This document shows, piece by piece, positions 39,260-50,886 of a DNA stretch of 64,000 nucleotides (position 1 is the stretch's first letter; each line of letters begins with the position of its first letter). Both the position numbers and the translations under genes were made by a program. The notes under the pieces were generated by a model that saw nothing but the letters and a program-made list of their open reading frames with translations, did not search any database and had not been told where the DNA came from. Source of the DNA: Lepisosteus oculatus (lineage: Eukaryota; Chordata; Actinopteri; Semionotiformes; Lepisosteidae); contig NC_090718.1 in assembly GCF_040954835.1 (NCBI RefSeq), forward strand, positions 11,919,532 through 11,983,531, written 5' to 3'.

Positions 39260-40485
39260 CAGAGTGACCTTCCTCAGCGGACACGCCCCGTCCACCTGTT
39301 CCACAGGTGCGCTCGGCAAGATGGCGGCGGGACGAGCTGGGGCGGCTCGAGGTGCGTTTGCGTTTTATTTAGAATTTTCTTATTTTAAGTGCAAAAAATC
39401 AAATTTAACTTTGGGGAAATCAAGATGAACGTGTTTTGTTGTTGCTACTGTTGTTAATTGTATTTGTTTTCTCTTTTCTTTGTGTTTTAGGACGCCGAAA
39501 TGAGTTTCCTGTCCGTTGGAGCGTGCTCTCGAAGTTTGAAAAGTTTGTATAAAGTATCTTATACTATCATTCATTGAAATTACATTGGATGTTTCTGAGG
39601 CTGTAGTTTTTCTTAAAATATTTGCTTTTTAAAGTCCTCAGCTGTGTAATGTCCTTTTGCCGATTGGGGCTATAAGAACGTTTTTTGTTCCGAAATGCTA
39701 ACAAAAATTGTCACGATTAAACTGACTAATTCGTTAGCTTTTCATTTCTCCAGGTGCCAAAAGGATTTCAAGAACGGGATACCAGTTATGAAAAGTGTTT
39801 TTTAACGGTAAGTTATATTCCCACCTTCCGCTATACTATTAATATTTGTGTAACTCGTTAAGAATAACGTTGTGCCTGCTTTTTCACACATTCTTTCCCG
39901 GAACAGGCATATATTAACTACATTGCTGCTTTTCGTTTCGTTGTGCTTTTGTTGAATGGAAAAAGCAAACTCTTTAGACGCTGGTTCTTCAACGGAATTG
40001 AATTCTTATGTGGCTGAACGTATGTTCTGGAGTTTTTTGGAGTAGCGGGACAGGGATCTATCTTTGCTTTCTCATTTAATCTGTTGTTTTCTCATTGCAT
40101 TTCATCGTGTTTGTATACATCTTTATTCAAGCACCATGTTTAAAGGTTTATTAACTTTTATTTAGCACATCAAGTGAATCCATTCTGCAAAGCCCGTATT
40201 TTGTTAACTTGGTGTTTTTTCTTTTGTCTTCAGTTCTGCGGCCCCTCATCCTCAGCGCTCCGTTGAAATCGTATCCACTCCAGCAACTCGTCGTGCGTTG
40301 GCAAGTTTTTCTTGACAATGTGTGCTTTTCCTTGAATGTTATTTTTGACAACAGTGCCTGTCATGTACCGATTCAGTGTTGTATCTTGCTCTTAATGTCG
40401 TTATGTTGTTAAACTGTTCCCTGTTGACTGCTGCTACTGTATGTGCTGTGCATTGTGAAATAAAAACCGTTCATTTGCATTTTCT
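39260..40485 (+). ncRNA. Spliced plus-strand transcription unit with small ORF
   Basis: Not recognised. The promoter side is CpG-rich with a YY1-like AAGATGGCGGC at 39318-39328. Exons with GT-AG borders are: exon 1 to 39351 (donor gtgcgt), 39491-39542, 39754-39807 (donor gtaagt) and 40234 to about 40485, with AATAAA at 40459-40464. From ATG 39321, exons 1-2-3 give a basic 44-residue frame starting MAAGRAGAARGRRNEF and ending MKSVF. Skipping exon 3 gives about 54 residues ending RRALASFS. Either could be a microprotein, or the RNA may be noncoding. No intronic C/D snoRNA was evident. The unit converges on the minus-strand unit at 41.4-43.2 kb. Confidence 0.4.
40459..40464 (+). terminator. Polyadenylation signal of the 39 kb unit
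   Basis: AATAAA in gtgaaataaaaaccg, followed within 20-40 nt by T-rich sequence. It lies about 50-90 bp before the palindromic element. Confidence 0.5.
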
Positions 40486-40508
40486 GAATTGTCTGCTATT
40501 TTTTCAAG

Positions 40509-41305
40509 GTGTTGGAAGGGTTTGCTCGGGGCTGGTGTCTCACTGCTGTAAGTTTTTGGCTGCAAAATCTGGAGAGAGCAATCAGTTTCCGAGAAGCGAT
40601 GCGATGGGTTGTTCTGTACTTTGCGCCACGGCCGCAAGGGGACACCCTATCGCATCGTGACTTGGAAACTGCGGGGGCTACCCCCTTTTTAAGTCGCTCC
40701 AGATTTTCCCGCCTTTTTAGATAGTCTCTGGGGGGTTAGGGTCCCTAGGAGGGAGCCGAGGTACAGCCCCTGGGGGAGGAGAAGGGAGGGAAGCTCTAGC
40801 CAAGCCCCCTCACTCCCAGCTGAGAGGAAGGCGGGCTGGAGGTGGCTTTGGCCCGAGAGAGAGGAGGCACCCAGGGCGGACTCAGCCTATCAGTCACAGC
40901 TTGCAACCAACAGACTTCTAAGTCCACACCAGGAGACCTGCCTCTCTGCAGGGACCTAGGCCATCACCAACCTGTCTTCCCCTCCTGCTGGGAGTGAGTG
41001 GGCTTGGCTAGAGCTGCAGTCAATCACCCAGCCCCTCTCTCCAAAAAGAGGAGTAGACGGGGCTGGGTTTGATTGATGGGAGGAGACCACGCCCTGCAAG
41101 AGCCCCGGTATATACTAAGTTTTTTGGCGGGAAAATCTGGACAGACTTAACAAGGGGGTAGCCTCTGCAGTTTCCAAGTCACAAAGCGATAGGGTGTCCC
41201 CTTGCGGTCAGTGACAACAAGGAAAAAACAGCCCTTCGCATCGCTTCTCGGAAACTGTTAGTAAAGTCTCTCCGCCAAAAAACTCACCAACACCGGGGTT
41301 TTTCA
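40509..41305. mobile_element. Nested foldback element (palindrome of palindromes)
   Basis: Two arms (about 40551-40720 and 41118-41285) are inverted copies of each other: 'ccgcaaggggacaccctatc' of the left arm recurs complemented in the right. Each arm is itself an imperfect hairpin, since cagtttccgagaagcgatgc pairs with the gcatcgtgacttggaaactg block of the same arm. The centre adds another inverted pair (40791-40819 with 40988-41015, 'agctctagccaagcc'). There is no coding capacity and no clear target-site duplication. It may be a nonautonomous DNA transposon of foldback type; the class is unknown. Confidence 0.7.
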
Positions 41306-41354
41306 GGACCAAGGGTGTACGGAACTCTGCATGAGAACAGAAACAACAAAACAC

Positions 41355-43230
41355 ATCAAAATCCAATCAACAATTTATTGAGCGAAAGTTGCATACAAAA
41401 CAAAGCATTCCAGTACGAGCGATGCACAGATTCGAAATGAAAATTAACACCTTTTAGATTACAATGCGTCAAAGCAAGGCTACATTAACACTAAAGACTT
41501 TTTACAAGTAAGCAGAGTACAAAAACATTAGCATGCAACATTAAACAACGCATTCCATTACATACGATAGATGCACAGGATCTGAAGTGAAAAGTAACAT
41601 GGATTTAAATTACAAAGTGTCAAAGCACGGATACATTCACGCTAAAAGCTTTTACAAATAAACAGTGTACAAAAATAATTGCACGCAACTACAGTACACG
41701 GAAAAGCACAGAAACATACGACACGTTACTGTTTCTCCAATGGATCTGTCGGGGCAGCGACCAGAATGAAGACTGGAACTTCGTTTCCTGCAAAACAACA
41801 GAAATCAGTATTAGCGGTGCTTTCTCGAAATTATCTCAGCTAGTAAGATTGAGTTAACTGAAATGACCAGAAGGTGAAAGCGTTGATTTACAGTTGGAAT
41901 ATAGCGCTTAGCCTGGTAAAGAACATTAACCGGTATTGAAGCACTCGGGTTTGCATTTAAAGTGCTGTGTCTGCGGTATTCTAACACAACCACTAAAGCT
42001 TAGATTTATCGATTAGATAGAAACTATCACATTCTAATGAGTTTTTTTACGATTTCTATTTTGATTACCGTATTATTTTTTTCTGAAGCAGCTTAGTTAA
42101 CACTATAACAAGTAATTCAAATCTTTATAGGCCCCGTTGCGATGCAATTTGGAAGCCAAAACCTTTTTTTTTCGAATCTGTATTATGCGCATCGAAAAAG
42201 CTAAAATGATCGCAGTTTTGAAAAAAAAAAAGATTTATATAAACAGCAGACCTACAGTGCTATCGGGTCAAAACCATTTCTTCCGTGGACAAATCTTTTT
42301 TTTAAACAAGGTGCACCAAGTTTTTCAACAACACTTTTTGGTAATTATAGTATATACTATATTTTAATATGATACGTGTAAACGTTTAAAAATGTTTATA
42401 CTTACATTGATGATTCCAGCAGCTGAGCCAAGCTTGTCCTGCCCGAACACACCAAACTGGAAACACAGAAATATATATTTAGAAGATAATTTAGAGATGA
42501 TTTCAACAAAGGTTTCACCAGGGCAGATAGTGCAGAGTATATTTCAATGAGATACGGGGAAAAAGTGAATACAATGTTTATACTTACGTTTATACTCCCA
42601 TTATTAAGTGCGAATCGAGTCCTGCTCGAAGACACTAAACCTGAAAATACAAAAACAGCGTAATTGAGAATTTAAAGACCATTTAAACTAATAAGTATTC
42701 GTTGCAAGCGAAATGTTACCATGAATATAAGAACTTTATCACATCTTGCTCTGGAAAATAATGAAAACAATCTTTACAATATAGGTAGCCTACTTTCTTT
42801 TTGGAGAAATCAACGCTTGATTTAGTGAGCAAAGTTCACGGATTGTTTGATAAAGAAAGATAAATAAACGTACGGAAAAAGGACATTACTCTCAATACAG
42901 CGCAGTTTTTACTGCTACAATAGAGCTTTTCTTCGATGTAAAAGTAATACACGTTATCTGTGCAACACAGTTGGTTTGTTAAAATAAGAAAAGTCATACG
43001 TTAAAAAACGCGGTTTAGACTACGTAATTTATTGAGTTCAGTTTTATCTACATTCAAATAAAGGAAAAATAAAATAATAATCGCAAAAGGCCGCGGAACA
43101 AACTCACCCAGCTCCCCTCTCTCCCGCAGAACCTGGCGGACAGGTGCGCGGGGCGTGGCCTGCGGGGGATGTCATGCGAGTGGGCGTGGCTACAGGCTGA
43201 CGGCGCCGGTCGCTTTTTTCCTCCGCCTGA
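41355..43230 (-). ncRNA. Spliced minus-strand transcription unit with duplicated exon
   Basis: Not recognised. A GC-rich first exon ends at 43108 (GCTGG|gtgagt). Internal exons are 42588-42640 (acceptor ttttcag, donor gtaagt) and 42406-42456 (acceptor tttccag, donor gtaagt). The last exon starts at 41787 (acceptor ttttgcag), and AATAAA lies at 41374-41379. The two internal exons and their flanks are diverged duplicates: TTTGGTGTGTTCGGGCAGGA against TTTAGTGTCTTCGAGCAGGA. The 51-nt copy keeps phase; the 53-nt copy brings a stop. Using the 51-nt copy, an ATG in exon 1 opens about 84 codons with no known domain. It is probably a lncRNA, less likely a small protein. Confidence 0.4.
41388..41689 (-). 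repeat. Tandem duplication in the 3' part of the minus-strand unit
   Basis: Two adjacent diverged copies of about 145-150 bp (about 41388-41530 and 41531-41689) share, on the plus strand, gcattccagtacgagcgatg/gcattccattacatacgata, gcgtcaaagcaagg/gtgtcaaagcacgg and the end acaaaaacatta/acaaaaataatt. Together with the duplicated exon this shows repeated local duplication within one transcript. Confidence 0.75.
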
Positions 43231-43240
43231 AAACTCGCGG
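43108..43240 (-). promoter_or_regulatory. GC-rich promoter/first exon of the minus-strand unit
   Basis: CpG-rich sequence with GC-box-like 'ccacgccc' and 'ccacgccccgcgcacctgtc' on the minus strand, ending at donor GGAGCTGG|gtgagt. The 39.3 kb plus-strand promoter contains the similar 'acgccccgtccacctgttcc'. Confidence 0.4.
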
Positions 43241-43298
43241 AAGAAATCGAGCGTGTTTTCAGAAGCCCCCTCTGAGTTACAAAGTTTCAAAATCCTTC

Positions 43299-43316
43299 CA
43301 CCCCCCCCCCCCCCCT
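43299..43316. repeat. Poly-C tract
   Basis: An uninterrupted run of 16-18 C residues just upstream of the minus-strand promoter. Its length may be inexact because such tracts are error-prone to sequence. Confidence 0.85.
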
Positions 43317-44091
43317 CAAAGGCTATCAGGGTAATCACAGTTAGTATGTAAAAGTCACAGAAATGTAAATGAAAAGAATGAAGAAATATGTAGGTGAGCT
43401 GTGGGGTCTAAAGGTCTTAGACCTTAGACTAGGACAGTTATTGTTCTATAACCTGATTTTTCTTAATGCTGCACGAAAACGTCAGATTTTTCATCTGTGA
43501 ACGTCATCATGCACTCAGTTTACTGTGTAGTTTACTACCTTTGCACTGATTAGACATGCCACCGATGTGTTCATTTAAGAAGTTACAATACATGAGAAAG
43601 TTCAAAGGTGAGGACAGTTTTTGATATGGCCCCTTTGGTTACTGGTATTAGTTTGATTCGATAATCTTGCGCAGCCACTGATTGTTGGTTTCAACAAAAC
43701 GGCTGTGTCGCAGTGCCGTTCTCCCACAACGTTTAAAAGCAGTGCCCCACGACATTCTTTCACATTTCCCTTGGTCCATGTCAAAGTAGTTCACATTGTA
43801 TCAGTTGTAACTGATTAACTGAATTAACAGGACGTTCTGAACTTATTTGCATCACTTTCAACACTTGTGTAATGTACTGAAGAACATATTACATTCAAAT
43901 CAATTCGAATTTCTCAACCACAGTGCAACCTTTAATCCTGAACAAATTCTAAACTTTAATCCTTACCCTAAGCATTATATGTGGATAAAAGATCAGGAAA
44001 GCTTGAGTTTACAAAGGAGGAGGTGGTGGAACATTTGTAAGAACATACAGTGACCCCAGACTACATGGCTACACTCGATAATGCAAATTAA

Positions 44092-44570
44092 CTCACCATT
44101 CCTTCTGAAGAGTGGGAACCTACCTGGTGGGAGATGAACAATTTCCTGAAAAGGCCCAGAGCAGGATCAGTGTCAGAGCCAGAGGATCACAGACACTGCG
44201 AGAGAATCAGGCGGAGACTCCGGAAGCTGTTGAAAGAGGCAGAGAGGAAGAACTACCTCAAAAAAAGCCGACTGTTTGCCGAGAGTTGCTTCAGGGCTGA
44301 AAGAGGACTCAATGAATCTCAAGCAATTCCATAACTTTTCACTTCTTAATGCGGAAGATAAAATTTGTTTCAGAATCACAGTAAGCAGGTTGAACAGGTT
44401 CATGTTGAACAACAATTCTATTGATACATCCGTGCAAAGGGATGGCATTTCAGTAGTGTCCGGCTCTCTGGAACATGCTAGAATTATTTCTAAGATTGCA
44501 GGAAATGCAAAGCAGTCCGGTGGTTAGATCTAGCTAATGCCTATGGAATTAAACTGTATCTCACAATATG
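44092..44570 (+). pseudogene. Non-LTR retrotransposon reverse transcriptase remnant
   Basis: Frames in this block read NLKQFHNFSLLNAEDKICFR, SRLNRFMLNNNSIDTSVQRD and then, after a stop, WLDLANAYGIKL. LNNNSIDTSVQ and LDLANAYG are typical of a fish LINE-type reverse transcriptase, whose active region follows LANAYG. The preceding frame (44092-44334) is an 80-codon Arg/Lys-rich, helix-forming segment (RIRRRLRKLLKEAERKNYLK), probably the upstream part of the same ORF. Stops and frame changes show that it is dead. Confidence 0.6.
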
Positions 44571-47500
44571 AATACTTTGGATACATTCTACCAGCTGCAG
44601 AATTCATATTCACCCCCAAATCATCTGAAAAAACCTGCTTCCTCTGCAACAGTCACCTCAACACCTGCGCAGGAGTGTGGCTGGGTGCTGGGTGCTGGGT
44701 GCTGTCAGCAGGCGAGCGGCAGAAACCGTTAACATCTCTGCTGTGGCAATAGGAATGTCTCTCCTCTGTCTGCTGAAGGTCCTCTCTGCTCCAGTGGTGC
44801 TCAGTCTCTGACAGCCTGCCCGTCCCCACTTCTCTCTGTGTGCATTACCCTCCAGCAGTGCACTGACCACTTTGGTCTATTAGTGTATCTAGAAAACATC
44901 CTGCGTCCACTTGCCCTCCTGTGACCTGCCTCCATCACCCCCTCTGTAGCAGGCTGCCCTGATTCATGACTCATGACAATGTGTCTGTCACTACAGGCTT
45001 CCAAAACAGGACCCAGACTCTTGATTGTAAACAGCTGCACCTGCAGACACTAATTGTTTGATTAACTGATTGGAATGGGAGGATTCTCATGTTGGATTTA
45101 GTTGTATAAAAGGGTGTGTCAGCGCCTCAGGGAGCAGTAGAAGGAGGATGGCTCTGGATGAACTGGCGCTGGGGGTTAGTAGCTGTTTAACTAGCTTTCT
45201 TTGTGGGTAAGCTTGTGGCTTTTTTTTTTAGTTTCTGATTTCTGATTGTGAATTTTATTTGTAGAGTGGTTGTGTTCCACAGGAATCTGCATGACCAGCA
45301 CTAGGATCCTCTCTCTGCATATGATGGATAGTGCCTCTAGTGGTAATGGGAGGTACTACTCTGGACAGTCTGAGCCTGGATCCCTCTGACTGGACAGCTA
45401 AGTAATGGAGGCTCAGGAGAGGAAGTCAGCCCTGAAGCAGAGACCCACCAGTGTGATGGAACTCAACATGTGTTGGCAGGCACTGAACTTGCTGAGAGGT
45501 AAAGATGGGGAGCCCTGCAGGTGAGTGCATGGCTGTGACCCACTCTGGTGCTGGTTGGGATTGTTCTACAACCTGGAGTGAAGTTACTGGCACTTTAGAC
45601 CAGAGTGGGTCTAGCCTGCAGGACCCTGACCTCAGGTGCTGCCCAGAGTAGGAGGGTCAGGATCAGCAAGGCCTGGGGTCTCCAGCCCTGGGAAAGGAGG
45701 AAGAGCTTTCTGAGGAAGGAGTCTGCTGTGAGCTGGGTGCCCCATGTGAACTGGGGTGCCTAAACCACAGAGTCTGTGGATCCTGCTCTAGCACCTCTGG
45801 AGAAGGATGCCCTCTGCTGGGCTGGCAGTCATTACCTTTTTCTGGCCAAGGAAAGGGAGGGCCCAGATTGCCCAGGGAAGAGATCACACCCACCTTCATG
45901 GTGTTTCTACAAAGATCAGGAGCCTGGTCTGTCTGGACTCGAAAGTCAATTGATGACCAACACTTATGATGCCAGTCTGTAACTAAATGTAGTCTTTTCC
46001 CCAGAATAGCACTTTTAAATGTTTAATTGTCCTTTATATGATCACTTTCAACAGGATTGTTACTTCCCTACCTCTGCAGGAATAGTTTTTTTTCTTGATA
46101 TGGCTGCCTTATGGCACAACAGTCTGTCATGGAAGTGTGACAAATACTGTGGTTTATATTGCTTTAATAAATACTAAATGTTAAAGTTTCAATCTGCTGT
46201 TCTTTAATACAAAATGGCTTTAGCTGTTGCCTTGTCATCAAACAAGTCTCTCTCTAAAATCTGCAGCAGTGTATCCTATTTCACATGACTTGAGCATGTT
46301 GCAGAGTGACTACTGATACATTGAACCTGAATAGTTTACTGGGCTCTAAAGTTGTGTAGACATAGGTGATAATTATATGCTGGGGAAAAAGAGGTTTAGC
46401 ATTTAAATACTAAACTGTCTTGGACTAGAAAGGGTACAAAACTGCACATTAAATGAGCAACAGTCTTGAATTGTTAGTTAACCAGAAAGATTCTTAAGTA
46501 TGATTGCTTCCTGTGCTAAATCTGGCCTCTTTCATTGAATTTTGAGTAAATGTGAATGAAAAGATGACTGAAAACATTTCTTTACCAGCGACGAGATGAG
46601 CTCTTCATTCTCACCTACAGCACCTGGCTCACAGCTGAGTAGGTTGCCCTGTTTTCCAGGTTTCTTTCTGGTGCTACCTGATGGCTTGAAAAGGATAAGA
46701 GGCTACAAGTAAATTACGCAGACAAAAACAAAATGGAGAGTTTCGGGTCGAGAAGAACACAGCTGGTCTTTCACCCAGATTAACACAGACTTCACATGAA
46801 CATAATGGTACATCAAGGCAGAGGGCAGACAGCAGCAGCTGCAAGCACCTCTGACATGTCCTTCTGCAGCAGATCGGGCACTTTTTTTCCCCTTCTGCAT
46901 TAGTCCATCTGCCACGCCTTCATACAAGCATCCTTAGATAACATCCCTGTACAGAAATGGCCTCAGATCCCACCAATTCCAAGTAATATTTCTAAAGGTG
47001 ATTTTCAATCAGTAGAATGTAAATCACAGAAACATACTTTTGTAGTTTTAGACAGGATTTGATCTGTGGGTTAAAAGCTAAAAATGCATTCATTGTGTCA
47101 GTTTGCTCCGGGCTGTCATGAATTATGAGGAACTGGATACCCTTGAAGTGGGTTCTCACTGGTTTTTATTGGAAGAGGACCCTCTCCTACTGTTTGAATG
47201 AGGGCTTTAAAGTGCCAGGATGGGAGTTCAGGATTTTGATCAGAAGCCCTGCCAAAGAGAATCACTAACCTTCGGGCACAACCCTACTTGTCACTCCTTG
47301 CCCACAGAATAAAGGGCAGACACAGATCCAAAATGTTCTCCTCAGGAGGAGTCCTCTGCTGGAGGAAGAATCTACCCCCCTTCCCTGCACAAGGACACAA
47401 GAGAAGGAGCAGGAGCACAAAGCAGCAAACTGCATTGAATTGGAATGTGTGCTGAACTAGGGGGCACCTCCCAGGACACACTGAGACAGGACTGGCAAGT

Positions 47501-49155
47501 GTCCCAATCAGTGTGTCCCAATCAGTATTATCGTGATCACCATCTTAGAGTAAAGGACACTTTCAGGAGCTTGATTCACTTGCTGAAATGCTAGACTAGA
47601 GAGAAAGCCAATCTTTTGCTCCTGCAAGACTAGGTTCAGTGGATGTAAAGTGCCACACCACCCTCACCCACAACGGCTCAAGGGAGGAGAGCTTGTTTTA
47701 TACTTAAGCATTTTCATATTAGTTTTATTAGAGGGAGAAACTGTCAACCAAGAGGTAGCAGACAATCCTTCTACATCATCACACAATGTGTTTGACAGCA
47801 CAGAGCTGAACTGAAAGGAGTGGCAGTCAATGGCTCTGGGGCCTATTTCATAGTGTATTCATTAAAACTTCATTAGCAACTCTGACACTGCTGTTAGTGT
47901 GGTAGTGGTCAAAATCAGTCTGTAGACACAGATAGAGGGCTTTGGTTGTCACTCTAATTTGGGGTATTTATCCAGCCAGCAAAGTATGTGGTTCTTACAA
48001 AATCACAGTTAAATACTATACTCTAGATTTTGTATGTAGCTTAGGGCCAAGTAGGAACACTTCTTATATTGTTTCTGTAACAACACGGGAGCTTAGCCTA
48101 TAATGATCTGTGCTCATTACACAATACACCCACTGAACAGAGCCTTCATTTTCAAAGCAGGCCCATTTCCCATCAGCATGACCCATTACAACCAGAAACA
48201 GAAAACAAGCCCTCAGCACTTTTTCTCAGACTCGAGTAACTGGCTGAGAAAATGCGCTGTAATGAAAATGAAACGTTTGAAAGTGAATTTTTCAAAGGAG
48301 CAGGGGAGCACCCCTGCTGGTTAGATTTCCCCTATAAAATAGTTATGAGGGGTGGGCAGAGGACGCAGGGCGATGCCTAACTTATCCCACATGCGGTCTG
48401 GAAGGGCAGCCTGTCCACCTCTCATCCCTCAGTCCTCAGGGTCCTTTCACTGAGCTGTACATCCCACAGTCATAAACAGCCTTCACCTTTGCCCCCTCTC
48501 CTTTCCTGTAATGAAACAGCCGATGCCACATGACGCCTGCCTCTCTGGAAACACCACTGACTGCTTTCATTCTCCGTCTCTTAAGCGAGCTTCTCTTTTC
48601 TTCAGACCACAGAGGCCTGAGACGAGGCCTGTCAAATTTCTTGTGCTTCCCACTGTCTCCTTCTCAAGTTTCTGTTTTTATTTTGATACTTTCCTTTCTC
48701 TTGTGACTTCAGGTCAGAGGACCAGGAATTAGAGCAAAATGTTCACATGTGCTATCTCAATAATTATCTAAATAACAGTTTAGCATGTTTACACCAAGAT
48801 AAAAGCAGGGTGATCCTTAAACACATTGAAAAAAGGGGAGAGAAAAGGATCATGGCTTTCTACGAAAAATAAAAGCTGTAGCAGAGTTCATGCATGTTAA
48901 AGGCAAGAGCAGTGTAAAAATACTGACATAAACATACACAAGGGTGAGTGTGGATTAAAATGTTTCTTTTGTGAAGAAGAACAAATGGAAATAGGGACAC
49001 TATCCAGATTCCTAGTGTGGCAAGCCGGCAAGCCCTCTACCGGGAATAGAGATTCACACTGCCACGGGGATGACTTCCTTCTGGGAAAGTTGGGAAAGTT
49101 AAAGGATAACAAAAAAGGAACATTAAGAAATGCCAACTGGCATTGAGAAGGCTCA

Positions 49156-49512
49156 TCCAAATCCATCCATTTTGTAACTGATTTATTCCGTACAGGGTTG
49201 AGGGGGAGCCAGAGCCTATCCTTACAAGAAACAGGCACACAAGGCAATACACACCCTGGAGGGGACACCAGTCCATCACAGGGAACACACAGGCATAGAC
49301 ACTCACACCAGGGCCAAGTTTGTACCCAGAAGCCAATTCACCTAAAGGTGCTATGTGTTTTTGGTGAGGAAACTGGTCCACCTAAACGGAGACCCAAGCG
49401 AGCATGGGGAGAACACACAAACTCCGCACAGACAGCACCCCAGGGTCTGGAACTGCACCCAGGGCCCCAGAGCTGTGAGGCAGCAATGCTATGCACTGCA
49501 CCACTGTGCTAC
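49156..49512 (-). mobile_element. tRNA-derived SINE copy 3 (reverse)
   Basis: Reading on the minus strand gives the tRNA-like head (complement of 'ctgtgaggcagcaatgctat'), a body and the tail (complement of 'agggggagccagagcctatc'). It ends at 'atccatccatttt'. The 131- and 170-codon-class frames over such elements are artefacts. It lies about 0.6 kb upstream of the likely C1QTNF5 5' exon. Confidence 0.85.
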
Positions 49513-49699
49513 TCTTCACCCAGACCACGTTTGTTTATAGAGCTTAATCTCTGTGTTTTGAGCTCTAGAAAATATTTGAAGGTGAATGCGTGAGGTTAGC
49601 CAGGAGAACAGCACTCCGCACCTAGAATTCTTCCAGTTCTGAAGCCAGAGGTGTTTGTTCTTGGAGGGATATAAACGAACCTGTCTTCTCTGGCATCTC

Positions 49700-50088
49700 C
49701 CCAGTCATCTTTTCTTAATCTTTCCAGGCTTTTTGGCACCTCTCTTTCTATCGGACTCTATTTTATATTTATATATCTCCTGCATTTCACGGCAGAAGTT
49801 CCACTTCAGTTTTTTTCCCTGGACTTTTTCTGTGTTCAGTTTTCGGCACTAAAGGAATCCTTTGCTCCCCTCCCTCCCCCCTATCCTTCCTCTCTCGCCC
49901 TCCCTCTTTCTAATTGGCCCTCAGCGAAGTCCTCTCTCTGTAGACAGGGAGGTTTCTTTCTTGCTTGTCCAAGGAGGGAGGAAAAAAACCTTCAGCTTTT
50001 ATTGTTATTATTACTGAAACCAACTCAAAGACCTGCTGCTTTTTCTTCTTTCATAAACCAGGGAGCTGGCTGAAAGAGACTGGATTGG
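49700..50088 (+). other. C1QTNF5: Probable C1QTNF5 5' UTR exon 1
   Basis: A donor GATTG|gtaagg at 50089 ends a noncoding segment. The start is not visible; a TATA-like gatataaacg at about 49670 would put it near 49.70 kb. It can splice to 50296 and then to the coding exon at 52459. It is assigned to C1QTNF5 only by position and strand. Confidence 0.35.
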
Positions 50089-50295
50089 TAAGGCTTTTGC
50101 TCATTTCTATTAGACATGCATTTTCCCATGCCCAGAGGTTAGGAGCTATTTGTGCACTATAGAATGCAAGTGTTTTGCTACTAATGTTTGCTATGTGAGC
50201 CGAAACATCAGGCCATTCTGACTGAGGAGGCCTGTTCCCAAGTGAAAAACTATTCTCGTTCACCAAATTGAAATTTTTGTTGTTTATTTATCCAG

Positions 50296-50397
50296 CTTGT
50301 TTCGCTCAAGGGGAAAGCATCTGAGGACACTGGCAGTGTGCAGAGCTCTCTGCTGAACGTTCTGAAAACTCTGGCTGACTGAAGGCTACATAGCACA
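50296..50397 (+). other. C1QTNF5: Probable C1QTNF5 5' UTR exon 2
   Basis: A 102-nt segment flanked by acceptor tttatttatccag and donor CACA|gtaagt. It has no start codon in a useful frame. As the nearest upstream segment with strong sites on both sides, it is a likely noncoding leader exon. The intron to the coding exon would be 2.06 kb. Confidence 0.45.
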
Positions 50398-50849
50398 GTA
50401 AGTACACCGGCATTGCATTTCCAAAGATATAAAAGTGCACACTGCAGAGCAGGCAGAAATAAAAGCAGGGCTAACCTATGCCATTAATTTTGCAATCAAT
50501 AATTTTAATAAGAACTACACACTATACAATTCAATACATTGACATAGAAAATGGTGCATTGTTTTCTTTGGATAATGCATTGAAACAAATCATTATTTGG
50601 GTTGCTTTAATGACAATTATGCAGTACTCATCTTAAAGTATGAATTTACTTTAAAGCACTTTCATACTGCTCCAATTCGCAGCCCTAAGATGAATGCTCA
50701 TAAAGCACATTTCAGCATTAAATGCTGTGATTTTGACTCTGGTACTTCCAGGTTCTGAAGTCACCCTAAGAATAAGCGAGCAACATGAGAGTAGTGGCTG
50801 AATGTTTTGTTAGCAGGAGTTGGGCTGTTTCTGTCGTGTGTCTCATGGA

Positions 50850-50886
50850 GGTGTGTGTGTGTGTGTGGGGGGGGGAGGAGGGGGGC
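50850..50886. repeat. (GT)n/(G)n tract
   Basis: A run of gtgtgtgtg passes directly into a G-rich run (ggggggggg...gaggagggggg). It lies in the putative C1QTNF5 5' intron. Confidence 0.9.

Larger units (their letters stand above)
43240..49650. other. Intergenic stretch upstream of C1QTNF5
   Basis: No confirmed gene. It holds a LINE remnant (44.1-44.6 kb), a short ctgggtg tandem (44.68-44.71 kb), a TATA-like block near 45.10 kb (ttgtataaaagggtg) that might belong to an LTR-type relic, and a reverse-oriented SINE at 49.16-49.51 kb. No CUB, LDL-receptor or frizzled exon of MFRP was recognised. Confidence 0.5.

Noticed and set aside
11100-43200. Search for miR-34b/c, let-7, miR-100 and similar microRNAs of the 11q23-24 region
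   Set aside because: No mature sequence or seed-containing hairpin of these was found by eye on either strand.
49198-49593. 131-codon open frame on the plus strand
   Set aside because: It lies almost entirely on a reverse tRNA-derived SINE; the translation is the complement of known SINE blocks.
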